DNA of 64,000 bases from CALBPI01 sp038531945 (GCA_038531945.1 JBCBBH010000003.1:496001-560000), one strand, 5' to 3'. Counted from the stretch's first letter, positions 22,799 to 32,478 are shown. A program made the numbers and translations. Notes: generated from the sequence alone by a model not told the origin.

Positions 22799-22963
22799 TT
22801 GAAAACCTACATGTGCCTCATATGCGGCTACGTCTATGACGAAGAGAAAGGCGACCCCGAAGCCGGCATTGAGCCGGGCACACGTTGGGACGACGTGCCG
22901 TTGTCATGGCGCTGCCCGGATTGTGGTGCCGGCAAGGAAGACTTCGATATGGCGGAGGTGTGA
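22799..22963 (+). CDS. Rubredoxin
   Basis: A 54-residue rubredoxin, a cytoplasmic one-iron electron carrier. Two CxxC knuckles, CLICGY and CPDCGAG, bind the iron, and PEAGIEPGTRWDDVP between them is the standard middle. The start is a TTG at 22799: AGGAG lies upstream at suitable distance, and the protein then begins MKTYMCLICGY at the normal length. The redox partner is not nearby; in gammaproteobacteria such rubredoxins serve rubredoxin reductase with alkane hydroxylase or oxygen/peroxide defence. The stop is three bases from the stop of the convergent TraB/GumN gene. Confidence 0.95.
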   Translation: MKTYMCLICGYVYDEEKGDPEAGIEPGTRWDDVPLSWRCPDCGAGKEDFDMAEV

Positions 22964-22966
22964 CGT

Positions 22967-23848
22967 TCAGCGTGGCGAAGTCACACGGCGGAGCGTATAG
23001 CCTTTTTGCGTCAGCAAATCGTTCACGCTTCCGTCGCCAACGAGATGTGCTGCACCGACGAGAATCATCACATCGTCGTCCCTTTGCAACTGGGCCTCGA
23101 TAGTCTCGATCCAGTTTCGGTTCCGGTTCAATAACATCGCTTCGGTAACGTCCGGGTTCTCACCCATCGGCTCGACCAAATCCTCAATCATCCGATCGAC
23201 ATCCCCATCGCGCCAGGCATCCACCATCGTGTTGATCATGCCGTCCAGCTCATCCATGTCGCTCAACGTCATCATCAAAAAATCGACCTGATCGTCCATA
23301 TCCATTGTCGCCAGGGCGTCGATCTGCTCGTCGAGAGTCTCCAGGCCTTCGATTGGTTTGCCGTCTTCACCCGCCGCTTGCGTAAAGTGTATCTCGACGC
23401 CTGCCGATGGATCGAATCCCCGCGACATCATCGCGATTTGGGTAATCGTCATCGCGGCCAACCAGGGTTGAACTGAATCCAGCCGTTTGAGGTCGACGTT
23501 GATTTGCGACGCGAGCGCTTGCGCCTCATCGTATTGATCCCCAAGCACAACCGACAACGACTGACTTTCTGCCGCACGACCTGCGCTCATCATTTTCGAG
23601 GCCATTGCCATCGGGTTGAGATCATCCATGTCCAGCTCCATCAGCAGAGCCTCCGCGTCCTCATAAGCAAAGGCGAGGCTGCCGGGAAGTGGGTAATCTG
23701 ATTTGCGCAACAAATGGATGGAGCCGGCGAGATAGACCGTGTTGCGGTCTCCGTCAATGGCCCATACGAGGCCGTCTGAATCGCCACGGGCGTTCGCTGT
23801 GAATGCTGTGGCTAGCAGTGACCCGAGGGTGATCAAAAGTCGTTTCAT
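22967..23848 (-). CDS. TraB/GumN-family exported protein
   Basis: A 293-residue protein of the TraB/PrgY/GumN family, distantly related to metal-dependent proteases of the Tiki type. Residues 1–20 form a signal peptide, so it should act in the periplasm. Two family glycine-histidine motifs are present: LAGSIHLL near residue 41 and VGAAHLVGDGSV near the C-terminus, with MELDM in between. The metal ligands therefore look preserved, but no bacterial substrate is known. GGGA lies before the ATG at 23848. It is separated from ahcY by a strong terminator and seems to be monocistronic. Confidence 0.85.
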   Translation of the reverse strand: MKRLLITLGSLLATAFTANARGDSDGLVWAIDGDRNTVYLAGSIHLLRKSDYPLPGSLAFAYEDAEALLMELDMDDLNPMAMASKMMSAGRAAESQSLSVVLGDQYDEAQALASQINVDLKRLDSVQPWLAAMTITQIAMMSRGFDPSAGVEIHFTQAAGEDGKPIEGLETLDEQIDALATMDMDDQVDFLMMTLSDMDELDGMINTMVDAWRDGDVDRMIEDLVEPMGENPDVTEAMLLNRNRNWIETIEAQLQRDDDVMILVGAAHLVGDGSVNDLLTQKGYTLRRVTSPR

Positions 23849-23870
23849 AGAGATTCCCAGTCGCTAGTAG

Positions 23871-23900
23871 AAAAAACAAAGGCTCCCTGAGGAGCCTTTG
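23871..23900 (-). terminator. Intrinsic terminator of metK–ahcY
   Basis: A 10-bp perfect stem, CAAAGGCTCC (23877–23886) with GGAGCCTTTG (23891–23900), has a CTGA tetraloop. On the minus strand it is followed by six T (23871–23876). It lies 36 bases after the ahcY stop. Confidence 0.9.
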
Positions 23901-23936
23901 CTGTGTCCAATCGTCTGTCCAATGTACGGACAGGGA

Positions 23937-25250
23937 TCAGTAGCGGTACGCCTCTGGTTTGAAAGGCCCTTCCACTTTGACGCCGAAGTAGTCCGCTTGT
24001 TCCTGAGTGAGTTGGGTAAGTTTCGCACCAATTCGATCCAGGTGAAGTGCAGCCACTTTTTCATCCAGGTGTTTCGGCAGAACGTAAACTTCTTTCTCGT
24101 ACTTCTCGCCTTCGTTCCAAAGGTCGATTTGTGCGAGCACCTGGTTTGTGAATGACGCTGACATAACGAAGCTCGGGTGACCGGTGGCGCAACCAAGGTT
24201 CACAAGACGACCCTCGGCAAGAAGGATGATCCGACGCCCGTCAGGGAAAATCACATGATCCACCTGAGGTTTGATGTTCTCCCACTCGAACTGACGCAAA
24301 TGGGCCACGTCAATCTCGTTGTCGAAGTGGCCGATGTTGCAGACGATGGCCTGATCCTTCAGTTTCTCAAGCGTCGCGCCGTTGACCACATTGTAGTTGC
24401 CGGTAGCGGTGACCAGAATGTCGAGTTGATCCACGACATCGTCGAGCCGAACCACCCGGTAGCCTTCCATCGCCGCCTGTAACGCACAGATCGGATCGAT
24501 TTCGGTGATCCATACGGTAGCGCCGAGGCCGCGCAGGCTTTGCGCACTGCCTTTACCCACGTCGCCGTATCCGCAGACGACAGCGATTTTGCCGGCGACC
24601 ATGACGTCGGTCGCGCGCTTGATGCCATCGACCAAAGACTCACGGCAGCCGTAGAGGTTGTCGAATTTCGATTTGGTGACCGAGTCGTTCACGTTGATCG
24701 CCGGACATGCCAGCTTGCCTTCTTTGGCCATCTCGTAGAGACGTTTCACACCGGTGGTGGTCTCTTCCGAGATGCCTTTTACGTCGGCCATGATCTCCGG
24801 ATACTTGTCATGTAACAGGCCGGTGAGATCGCCGCCATCGTCCAGCACCATGTTCGGTGTCCAGCCGTTCGGGCCCTTGATCGTTTGTTCGACGCACCAC
24901 CAGTATTCTTCTTCCGTTTCGCCCTTCCAGGCGAAAACGGGAACACCGGCCGCGGCGATGGCCGCTGCAGCATGGTCTTCCGTGGAGAAGATGTTGCACG
25001 ATGACCAACGCACGTCTGCGCCAAGCGCGGTCAGTGTTTCGATCAACACCGCGGTTTGGATGGTCATGTGCAGGCAGCCGCTGATACGAGCGCCTTTCAA
25101 CGGTTGTTGATCGCCGTACTCTTTGCGGAGTGCCATAAGGCCAGGCATTTCGGTCTCTGCGATTGAGATTTCCTTACGACCCCAGGCCGCTTTCGAAATG
25201 TCTGCAACCTTGTAATCGTTTGTTGTCAGCTCACTTGCTGCTGTACTCAT
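23937..25250 (-). CDS. ahcY: Adenosylhomocysteinase
   Basis: A 437-residue S-adenosylhomocysteine hydrolase, NAD-dependent, splitting SAH into homocysteine and adenosine to relieve methyltransferase inhibition. The NAD motif is VVCGYGDVGKGSAQSLRGLGA, the substrate site includes HMTIQTAVLIETL, and the C-terminal KPEAYRY, whose lysine and tyrosine reach the NAD of a neighbouring subunit, is intact. The gene lies 52 bases after metK on the same strand, with GAGG before its ATG. I find no SAH-riboswitch pattern in those 52 bases. A strong terminator follows. Confidence 0.97.
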   Translation of the reverse strand: MSTAASELTTNDYKVADISKAAWGRKEISIAETEMPGLMALRKEYGDQQPLKGARISGCLHMTIQTAVLIETLTALGADVRWSSCNIFSTEDHAAAAIAAAGVPVFAWKGETEEEYWWCVEQTIKGPNGWTPNMVLDDGGDLTGLLHDKYPEIMADVKGISEETTTGVKRLYEMAKEGKLACPAINVNDSVTKSKFDNLYGCRESLVDGIKRATDVMVAGKIAVVCGYGDVGKGSAQSLRGLGATVWITEIDPICALQAAMEGYRVVRLDDVVDQLDILVTATGNYNVVNGATLEKLKDQAIVCNIGHFDNEIDVAHLRQFEWENIKPQVDHVIFPDGRRIILLAEGRLVNLGCATGHPSFVMSASFTNQVLAQIDLWNEGEKYEKEVYVLPKHLDEKVAALHLDRIGAKLTQLTQEQADYFGVKVEGPFKPEAYRY

Positions 25251-25302
25251 TTTTGGGTGCCTCTATCGGTTTTGGTGTGTTTCAGTGTTCAAATTGGTCG
25301 GT

Positions 25303-26469
25303 TCAAGCCGCTTTCTCAGCTGCTTGTCGCAGCGCATCGGCTCTGTCTGTGCGTTCCCACGATAAGTCGATATCGCTCCTGCCGAAGTGTCCGTATGCCG
25401 CGGTGGGTCGGTAAATCGGCTGGATCAGATCGAGCGACGTCAGAATGCCGTAAGGCGTCAGATCGAAATGTTCGCGTACGAGATCTGTCATCGCTTCCGG
25501 ACTGATCTTGCCCGTGCCGAAGGTGTCTACTGTGATCGAGGTCGGCTCTGCGACCCCAATTGCGTAGGACACTTGCACCTCGCACCGGTCGGCCAAGCCA
25601 GCCGCGACCAGGTTCTTCGCCACGTATCTGCAGGCGTAAGCGGCCGATCGGTCAACCTTTGAAGGGTCTTTCCCGGAGAACGCGCCGCCGCCATGCCTTG
25701 CCATACCGCCGTAGGTATCGACGATGATTTTTCGGCCTGTCAATCCGCAGTCGCCTACCGGCCCGCCCGTGACGAAGCTGCCGGTGGGGTTGATGTGGAA
25801 CTGGGTGTTCGCGGTCGACCATTCCTCAGGCAGCACCGGGGCGATAATGTGCTCACGCACGGCCTCATGCAGATCTGCCTGACTGACATCAGGATCGTGT
25901 TGAGTCGAGAGCACAACGGCGTCGACCGAGGTGGGCTTGCCGTCGACATAGCGGAATGTGATCTGGCTTTTCGCGTCGGGACGCAGCCAAGGCAGCGTGC
26001 CTGCCTTGCGCACTTCCGACTGACGGCGAACCAAACGGTGCGCGTAGTCGATCGGGGCGGGCATGAGCGTATCCGTCTCGTTGCACGCGTAGCCGAACAT
26101 CAAACCTTGATCGCCGGCACCCTGAGCTTTCGGGTCGCCGCGATCCACGCCCTGCGCGATTTCACCGGCTTGCTTGCCGATAGCGTTCAGGACCGCGCAC
26201 GATTGACCATCAAACCCCATATCGGAGCTGTTGTAGCCGATGTCCAGCACAACGTTCCGGATGATCGATTCGATGTCTACCCAAGCGGACGTCGTGATTT
26301 CTCCGGCCACAATGACCATGCCGGTCTTCACCAATGTCTCGCAAGCGACGCGTGCGTGCGTGTCCTCCGCGAGAATTGCGTCAAGAATGGCGTCAGAAAT
26401 CTGATCGGAGACTTTGTCAGGATGGCCTTCGGAGACCGACTCTGAAGTGAATAAGTAATTGTTTGACAT
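25303..26469 (-). CDS. metK: S-adenosylmethionine synthetase
   Basis: A 388-residue methionine adenosyltransferase making SAM from methionine and ATP. SVSEGHPDKVSDQISDA, GDQGLMFGYACNET, GGGAFSGKDPSKVDRSAAY and the C-terminal HFGR motif are all present. The length is typical when the ATG at 26469 is used; in-frame codons further upstream have no family counterpart. It heads the metK–ahcY pair, a methyl-cycle unit. An extended −10 promoter lies 65 bases upstream. It is divergent from tkt. Confidence 0.97.
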   Translation of the reverse strand: MSNNYLFTSESVSEGHPDKVSDQISDAILDAILAEDTHARVACETLVKTGMVIVAGEITTSAWVDIESIIRNVVLDIGYNSSDMGFDGQSCAVLNAIGKQAGEIAQGVDRGDPKAQGAGDQGLMFGYACNETDTLMPAPIDYAHRLVRRQSEVRKAGTLPWLRPDAKSQITFRYVDGKPTSVDAVVLSTQHDPDVSQADLHEAVREHIIAPVLPEEWSTANTQFHINPTGSFVTGGPVGDCGLTGRKIIVDTYGGMARHGGGAFSGKDPSKVDRSAAYACRYVAKNLVAAGLADRCEVQVSYAIGVAEPTSITVDTFGTGKISPEAMTDLVREHFDLTPYGILTSLDLIQPIYRPTAAYGHFGRSDIDLSWERTDRADALRQAAEKAA

Positions 26470-26533
26470 CAAAAAATTCGCTTTGAATAAACGGGGATCG
26501 TCCGCACGGTAGTGCCGACTGTGGTGGCCCGGG

Positions 26534-26542
26534 ATTATATCA
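26534..26542 (-). promoter_or_regulatory. metK extended −10 promoter
   Basis: On the minus strand the sequence TGATATAAT is a perfect extended −10 element (TGn plus TATAAT). No good −35 box lies 17 bases upstream, which extended −10 promoters tolerate. The leader to the metK ATG would be about 60 bases, too short and unlike any SAM riboswitch I know. Confidence 0.6.
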
Positions 26543-26629
26543 AGTGAGACCGGCATGCGCGATTTCTGCGGCTTGCCCGACCGGACACAACGCGCGACAA
26601 TGCGCCGGCTTCTAGAGACCGGGATCGTT

Positions 26630-28657
26630 ATGACAACCACAACACCGGGCGGGGACGCTCTGGATCGGCGCACACTCGCCAACGCTATTCGAGCACTTTC
26701 GATGGATGCGGTGCAGGCTGCGAACTCGGGTCACCCTGGCGCGCCGATGGGTATGGCGGATATCGCAACCGTCCTGTGGCGGGACTTTCTGAAGCACAAT
26801 CCGGACAACCCGGCCTGGTTTGACCGCGATCGTTTCGTCTTGTCGAACGGTCACGGCTCGATGCTGCTCTACGCACTACTGCACCTGACGGGCTATCCGT
26901 TGAGCATCGAAGATATTCGAGCCTTCCGACAGTTAGGCTCGCATACCGCAGGCCATCCAGAGCGCGATCTGCACCTCGGTATCGAAACGACGACAGGACC
27001 GCTGGGGCAAGGCGTCACCAACGCTGTTGGCATGGCCATTGCCGAGCGGCAACTGGCGGCGACTTTCAATCGCCCTGGTCATGATGTGGTCGACCATCAC
27101 ACCTGGGTGTTTTTGGGCGACGGCTGCCTCATGGAAGGTATTTCCCACGAAGCTTGCTCGCTCGCCGGTACGTTGCAGCTCGGCAAACTGATCTGCATCT
27201 ACGACGACAACGGAATTTCGATCGACGGTGAGGTCGAAGGCTGGTTTACAGACGATTCCGTCAAGCGCTTCGAGGCGTACGGCTGGCATGTCGTCGATGC
27301 CGTCGACGGGCATGACCCGGATGCGATCGCGAGTGCCATCGCCGCGGCCAAGGCGGATGTGAATCGCCCGAGTATGGTGATCTGCAAGACCACGATCGGT
27401 TTTGGATCTCCGAACAAGGCTGGTACGGCCGCCACGCATGGCGCGCCGCTCGGTGATGATGAGATTGCCGCAACCCGCTCCGCGCTTCAGTGGCAACACG
27501 CGCCGTTCGAGATTCCTGGTCCGATTGCGGACGCATGGGACTGCCGATCGGCGGGTGCTTCCCGGCAAGCCGATTGGGATCAGCGTTTCGCGGCTTATCG
27601 CGGCGAGTTCCCGGAGCTTGCGTCCGAATTCGAACGGCGAATGAAGGGCGAGCTTCCGTCGGGCTGGCCACAGGTCGTCGAGCAGGCGATCGCCGATACA
27701 CAGTCCGCTGCGGCCGACATGGCAACGCGCAAAGCGTCGCTCGGCGCTCTGAACGCATTGGCACCGGCGTTGCCCGAGCTAATTGGCGGTTCGGCTGACC
27801 TCACCGGATCGAACTGCACCTGGCACTCTGCCTCCGAGGTATTGGATGCTGGTGCGCCGAACGGCAACTACATCAATTACGGCGTGCGCGAGTTCGCGAT
27901 GACCGCCATCGCAAACGGATTGTGTCTGCACGGTGGTGTACGGGCCTACACGGGCACGTTCCTGACCTTTTCCGACTACTCGCGCAATGCGATTCGTATG
28001 GCGGCACTCATGGACCTGCCGAACATTTGCGTGTTCACGCACGATTCGATTGGGCTTGGCGAGGATGGCCCGACCCATCAGCCCGTGGAGCATGTACCCA
28101 GCTTGCGATTGATGCCCAATCTCGATGTCTGGCGACCCGCCGACACGCTGGAGACATTGCTTGCGTGGCAACATGCCCTCGAACAAACCAAAACGCCCTC
28201 CGCACTGGTGCTAACGCGCCAGGGGTTACCATTCCTCGAACGCACCGACGCCCAGGTTGCCGCTGTGCGGCAGGGTGGTTACACGCTCGAAGAGGGCGAG
28301 GGCAAGCCTGCGATTGTGCTCCTGGCGACCGGCTCGGAAGTGAAACTCGCACTAGCGGTTGCCGAGAGGTTTTCGGCAGACGGCGTGAGTGCCCGCGTCG
28401 TCTCAATGCCATGTTGTGAGTTATTTGATCGGCAGGACGCGACGTATCGTGCCGCAGTGCTAGGTCCAACAGGAACGCCGCGCCTGGCCATCGAGGCGAG
28501 CGCGCCGGGCAACTGGTACCGATATGTTGGCGACAACGGTGATGTGGTCGGCATCGATCATTACGGAGAGTCCGCGCCGGCCGCACAGCTCTTCGAGAAA
28601 TATGGTTTCAGCGTGGATCAGATCCATGCGCGCGCAGCCGCACTTTTGCGGCGCTAG
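26630..28657 (+). CDS. tkt: Transketolase
   Basis: A 675-residue thiamine-diphosphate transketolase moving two-carbon units in the pentose phosphate pathway. NSGHPGAPMGMADIA, SNGHGSMLLYALLHL and the ThDP motif GDGCLMEGISHEA (ending in N of DDNGISIDG) are present, with HDSIGLGEDGPTHQPVEH in the pyrimidine domain. The ATG at 26630 gives the usual length; another ATG ten codons upstream exists but adds residues not seen in the family. It is the first gene of a tkt–gap–pgk–pyk block, with gap starting 52 bases later. Confidence 0.96.
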   Translation: MTTTTPGGDALDRRTLANAIRALSMDAVQAANSGHPGAPMGMADIATVLWRDFLKHNPDNPAWFDRDRFVLSNGHGSMLLYALLHLTGYPLSIEDIRAFRQLGSHTAGHPERDLHLGIETTTGPLGQGVTNAVGMAIAERQLAATFNRPGHDVVDHHTWVFLGDGCLMEGISHEACSLAGTLQLGKLICIYDDNGISIDGEVEGWFTDDSVKRFEAYGWHVVDAVDGHDPDAIASAIAAAKADVNRPSMVICKTTIGFGSPNKAGTAATHGAPLGDDEIAATRSALQWQHAPFEIPGPIADAWDCRSAGASRQADWDQRFAAYRGEFPELASEFERRMKGELPSGWPQVVEQAIADTQSAAADMATRKASLGALNALAPALPELIGGSADLTGSNCTWHSASEVLDAGAPNGNYINYGVREFAMTAIANGLCLHGGVRAYTGTFLTFSDYSRNAIRMAALMDLPNICVFTHDSIGLGEDGPTHQPVEHVPSLRLMPNLDVWRPADTLETLLAWQHALEQTKTPSALVLTRQGLPFLERTDAQVAAVRQGGYTLEEGEGKPAIVLLATGSEVKLALAVAERFSADGVSARVVSMPCCELFDRQDATYRAAVLGPTGTPRLAIEASAPGNWYRYVGDNGDVVGIDHYGESAPAAQLFEKYGFSVDQIHARAAALLRR

Positions 28658-28709
28658 CAAACAGGACGGTTTTGAACCGGAAAAGACACGGCCCTGGGAG
28701 GGACATGAG

Positions 28710-29726
28710 ATGACGATCAAGGTGGGGATAAACGGTTACGGCCGCATTGGGCGAAACGTATTGCGCGCAATTTACGAGAGCAATCGCCGCAGTGAGTTGC
28801 AGGTGGTCGGTGTCAACGATTTGGGCGATACCGAGACCAACGCCTACTTGACTCGATTCGACACCGCGCACGGCAAGTTCCCGGGAGAAGTCACCGTTGA
28901 TGGCGATCACATGGCCGTGAACGGTGATCGAATTCGCGTCACGGCAGAGCGGGACCCGTCGAAGTTGCCCTGGGGCGAGCTGGGTGTCGATGTTGTGCTG
29001 GAGTGCACCGGCATTTTCCGAACCAAGGAAAAGGCGGGTGCGCATATTGAAGCCGGCGCGCGCAAAGTTGTGATTTCCGCACCGGCAGGCAACAACGTGG
29101 ACGCAACGATTGTGTACGGCGTCAATCACGACACATTGAGCGCAGATGATGATGTGATCTCGAATGCGTCATGCACAACCAATTGCCTCGCACCTTTGGC
29201 AAAGCCGCTGAATGATGCGATCGGCATCGAGCACGGCATCATGACGACCATTCATGCCTACACCAATGACCAGGTGTTGACGGACGTGTTCCACAAAGAT
29301 CTGCGGCGCGCACGATCAGCGACGATGTCCATGATTCCGACCAAGACTGGTGCGGCCGCTGCGGTGGGTCTGGTTCTGCCGGAGCTCGCGGGGCGACTGG
29401 ATGGATTCGCGGTTCGGGTCCCGACGATCAACGTGTCTATGGTCGACCTCTCATTCGTGGCGAAACGCGAGACGACGATCGACGAGGTCAACGATATCGT
29501 GAAGGCAGCAAGCGAAGGCCCCCTTGCAGGCGTGTTGGCGTACAACGATGGTCCTTTGGTGTCGATCGATTTCAACCATGACCCGGCATCGAGTACCTAC
29601 GATGCGACACTGACGAAAGTGATGCAGGGCACGTTGGTCAAGGTATGTGCCTGGTACGACAACGAGTGGGGTTTTTCCAACCGGATGTTGGATACAGCGC
29701 AGGCTTTGGTTCGCGCCGCGAGCTAG
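28710..29726 (+). CDS. gap: Glyceraldehyde-3-phosphate dehydrogenase
   Basis: A 338-residue type I GAPDH. The NAD fold begins VGINGYGRIGRNVLRA, the catalytic Cys155 is in SNASCTTNCLAPLAK, and the phosphate-site motif RAARSATMS-like segment (RRARSATMSMIPTKTGAA) and WYDNEWGFSNR are intact. The cofactor loop reads NDLGD, so NAD use is likely though NADP cannot be excluded. GGGAGG precedes the ATG at 28710. pgk follows after 19 bases. Confidence 0.96.
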   Translation: MTIKVGINGYGRIGRNVLRAIYESNRRSELQVVGVNDLGDTETNAYLTRFDTAHGKFPGEVTVDGDHMAVNGDRIRVTAERDPSKLPWGELGVDVVLECTGIFRTKEKAGAHIEAGARKVVISAPAGNNVDATIVYGVNHDTLSADDDVISNASCTTNCLAPLAKPLNDAIGIEHGIMTTIHAYTNDQVLTDVFHKDLRRARSATMSMIPTKTGAAAAVGLVLPELAGRLDGFAVRVPTINVSMVDLSFVAKRETTIDEVNDIVKAASEGPLAGVLAYNDGPLVSIDFNHDPASSTYDATLTKVMQGTLVKVCAWYDNEWGFSNRMLDTAQALVRAAS

Positions 29727-29745
29727 CCAACAGCGAACCACTGCT

Positions 29746-30912
29746 ATGGCGATTCGGACGATGAGCGAGGTCGAACTCGCGGGTAAGCGGGTGTTGATCC
29801 GACAAGATCTGAACTTGCCGCTCGACGATGATGGAAAGATCACGTCAGACGCGCGACTGCGGGCCGCCTTACCGACCGTTCGAGCAGCCATTGACGCGGG
29901 CGCGGCTGTGATGGTGATGTCGCATTTGGGCAGGCCTGTAGAGGGTGAATTTTCACGAGCCGCGTCGCTCGCACCCATCGCGGAGGCGATGAGCGCACTT
30001 CTCGGGCAGTCCGTACGTTTGGAACGGGAGTGGCTGGACGGTGTCGATGTCGCGCCGGGTGAGGTCGTGCTTTGTGAAAACGTTCGCTTCAACAAGGGCG
30101 AGAAGGCCTGCGATCCGGAGCTATCGAAGAAGATGGCGGACTTGGCGGATGTCTTCGTGATGGATGCCTTTGGCACGGCGCATCGTGCTCAGGCCAGCAC
30201 ATCGGGAGTGACGCAATTCGCGCCAACAGTGTGTGCCGGACCATTGCTCGCGGCCGAACTGCACGCGCTGGAGCAGGCGCTGGAGTCGCCGCGTCGGCCG
30301 CTCGTCGCAATCGTCGGTGGCGCAAAGGTTTCGACGAAGTTGAGCGTTTTGGAGGCGTTGGCGGCCAAGGTCGACTATCTGATTGTGGGGGGCGGAATTG
30401 CGAACACCTTCCTTGCCGCCGTGGGTCATCCAGTCGGCCGATCGTTGGCTGAGCTCGATATGCTCGATACCGCCAACAGACTGTTGGCACGGGATAGCGT
30501 TGACGTTCCACTGCCCAGCGACGTGGTCGTTGGAAGAGGGTTCAGTGCCGACACACCAGCGGCGCACAAGACGGTCGGCGAGGTTGCCGAGGGTGACATG
30601 ATCTTCGACATTGGTCCGGCAACTGCGGCGCGCTACAGCGAATTGCTGGCGACTGCAGGCACCATCATCTGGAATGGGCCTGCGGGTGTGTTCGAGTTTG
30701 ACGCGTTCGCCGACGGCACTCGTGTCCTCGCTGAAGCGATTGCCGATAGTGATGCATTCTCGATTGCAGGCGGAGGCGATACGCTGGCCGCGATCGAGAA
30801 GTTCGGCGTCGGCGACAAGATCAGCTACATTTCAACCGGTGGCGGCGCGTTTTTGGAATTCGTGGAAGGCAAGACACTGCCCGCTGTCGCTGCATTGGCC
30901 GCGCGCGGCTAA
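29746..30912 (+). CDS. pgk: Phosphoglycerate kinase
   Basis: A 388-residue phosphoglycerate kinase forming ATP from 1,3-bisphosphoglycerate. LAGKRVLIRQDLNLPLDDDG, SHLGRP, ENVRFNKGEK, AIVGGAKVSTKL, IWNGPAGVFE and GGGDTLAAIEKFG are intact. The ATG at 29746 gives the MAIRTM opening also found in relatives, though another ATG five codons later is possible; neither has a strong ribosome site, suggesting coupling to gap, which ends 19 bases upstream. A hairpin-rich gap leads to pyk. Confidence 0.96.
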   Translation: MAIRTMSEVELAGKRVLIRQDLNLPLDDDGKITSDARLRAALPTVRAAIDAGAAVMVMSHLGRPVEGEFSRAASLAPIAEAMSALLGQSVRLEREWLDGVDVAPGEVVLCENVRFNKGEKACDPELSKKMADLADVFVMDAFGTAHRAQASTSGVTQFAPTVCAGPLLAAELHALEQALESPRRPLVAIVGGAKVSTKLSVLEALAAKVDYLIVGGGIANTFLAAVGHPVGRSLAELDMLDTANRLLARDSVDVPLPSDVVVGRGFSADTPAAHKTVGEVAEGDMIFDIGPATAARYSELLATAGTIIWNGPAGVFEFDAFADGTRVLAEAIADSDAFSIAGGGDTLAAIEKFGVGDKISYISTGGGAFLEFVEGKTLPAVAALAARG

Positions 30913-30921
30913 CCAAACACT

Positions 30922-30961
30922 ACCTGTCCCGGGGGGGCGTGGCAGTATTGCTGCGACAGGT
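30922..30961 (+). repeat. Hairpin in the pgk–pyk gap
   Basis: ACCTGTC (30922–30928) pairs with GACAGGT (30955–30961). Inside, GCAG (30942–30945) pairs with CTGC (30951–30954), and a run of seven G lies on the 5' side. There is no T run after it, so it is not a classic terminator. It may stabilise or process the pgk–pyk transcript or act as an operator. Confidence 0.45.
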
Positions 30962-31007
30962 AAATGCGATGAGATCAACCTAAAAACAGACCAGTGCAGG
31001 GGACAGC

Positions 31008-32459
31008 ATGCTGAGACGGACGAAAATCGTGGCGACCTTGGGGCCGGCCAGCGATAACGACGACGTAATGCGCAAAATGATCGCTAACGGCCTGAACGTT
31101 GTGCGACTCAATTTTTCACATGGTAGCGCCGACGAAATGGAGTCGCGCTGCGAACGAATTCGGCGGTTGGCCGCAGAAGCGGATCGTCAGATTGCGATTC
31201 TGGGTGATCTCCAGGGTCCGAAGATTCGAATTCGGCAGTTTGCCGCGGGTAGCGTCTCGCTTGAAATTGGTCAGCCATTTTTTCTGGATCCCGATTTCGG
31301 TGCAGATGACGGTACTAGCGAAGGCGTTTCGATTGCGTACGAGAGCCTGGCGGATGACGTCGCTCCAGGTGATTTTCTTCTGCTGGACGACGGCCAGGTG
31401 TCCCTGCGTGTCACCGGGATCGCCGGACGACGTGTCAACACCGAAGTGGTGTCCGGGGACAAGTTGTCGGACAGGAAGGGGATTAACAAACAAGGTGGTG
31501 GTTTGTCCGCGGCTGCCTTGACGGAAAAAGACGAGCAGGACATCCAAACCGCGGCCAATCTCGGCCTCGATTATCTCGCGGTGTCGTTTGTTCGAAATGC
31601 ATCCGACATTCGTCGTGCGCGTGCGCTTTTTGAGGCCGCCGGCGGACATGGAAGAATTGTCGCGAAGATCGAGCGCACCGAGGCGATCGATAATATCGAG
31701 GAGATCATAGCGACGACCGACGTCATCATGGTCGCACGGGGAGATCTTGGCGTTGAGGTGGGTTATGCAGAACTCACAGGGTTGCAGAAGCGCATCATCC
31801 GACTGACACGGTATGCTGATAAGGTCGTCATCACGGCAACTCAGATGATGGAGTCGATGATCAGTAATCCGATCCCGACTCGCGCCGAAGTATCCGATGT
31901 CGCGAACGCGGTGATGGATGGGACTGACGCGGTCATGCTGTCTGCGGAAACCGCAGTCGGTGCGCATCCGGCGAAAGTCATCCAGTCCATGTCTGAGGTG
32001 TGTCTAGGCGCGGAGAAGTATCAGACCCATCGCTATCGCGCGACGCACCGCATGGACGATACGTTCCAGGAAGTCGACGAAGCCATCGCGATGGCGACGA
32101 TGTATACCGCCAATCATCTGGCCGTCAAGGCGATTATTGCGCTTACCGAGTCTGGCTCGACCACGCTGTGGATGTCGCGAATCCGCTCCGACATTCCGAT
32201 TTTTGCCTTCACGAGGCACGATCGAACGAGCAGGCGCGTCACGCTGTATCGAGGCGTGTATCCTGTGGAGTTCGACATCACGCATACCAACTCGGTGCGG
32301 GTGTATAACGAGGTGTGCGCGAGGTTGTACAAACTCGGCTATGTGCAACCCGGCGACCGCGTGATTTTTACCAAAGGTGATCTGAGTGGCGTCGCCGGTG
32401 GCACGAACGCGATGAAAATTATCGAGGTGCCCGATGCCGACATCATGGCGCCCGAGTAG
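31008..32459 (+). CDS. pyk: Pyruvate kinase
   Basis: A 483-residue pyruvate kinase converting phosphoenolpyruvate and ADP to pyruvate and ATP. TKIVATLGPAS, NGLNVVRLNFSHG, the catalytic IVAKIERTEAIDNIEEI, MVARGDLGVEVGY and ITATQMMESMI are intact. The C-terminal domain (about 350–483) contains SGSTTLWMSRIRSDIPIFAFT, the usual effector-site region. It ends the glycolytic block; fructose-bisphosphate aldolase, often next in gammaproteobacteria, is absent here. Confidence 0.96.
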   Translation: MLRRTKIVATLGPASDNDDVMRKMIANGLNVVRLNFSHGSADEMESRCERIRRLAAEADRQIAILGDLQGPKIRIRQFAAGSVSLEIGQPFFLDPDFGADDGTSEGVSIAYESLADDVAPGDFLLLDDGQVSLRVTGIAGRRVNTEVVSGDKLSDRKGINKQGGGLSAAALTEKDEQDIQTAANLGLDYLAVSFVRNASDIRRARALFEAAGGHGRIVAKIERTEAIDNIEEIIATTDVIMVARGDLGVEVGYAELTGLQKRIIRLTRYADKVVITATQMMESMISNPIPTRAEVSDVANAVMDGTDAVMLSAETAVGAHPAKVIQSMSEVCLGAEKYQTHRYRATHRMDDTFQEVDEAIAMATMYTANHLAVKAIIALTESGSTTLWMSRIRSDIPIFAFTRHDRTSRRVTLYRGVYPVEFDITHTNSVRVYNEVCARLYKLGYVQPGDRVIFTKGDLSGVAGGTNAMKIIEVPDADIMAPE

Positions 32460-32478
32460 ACAGTAGGCAGGACAACAA

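Noticed and set aside
25251..25302. Possible SAH or SAM riboswitch between metK and ahcY or before metK
   Set aside because: The 52-base gap and the metK leader are too short and show none of the known conserved blocks.
25693..26445. 250-codon plus-strand frame over metK
   Set aside because: Antisense to an intact metK with no family resemblance.
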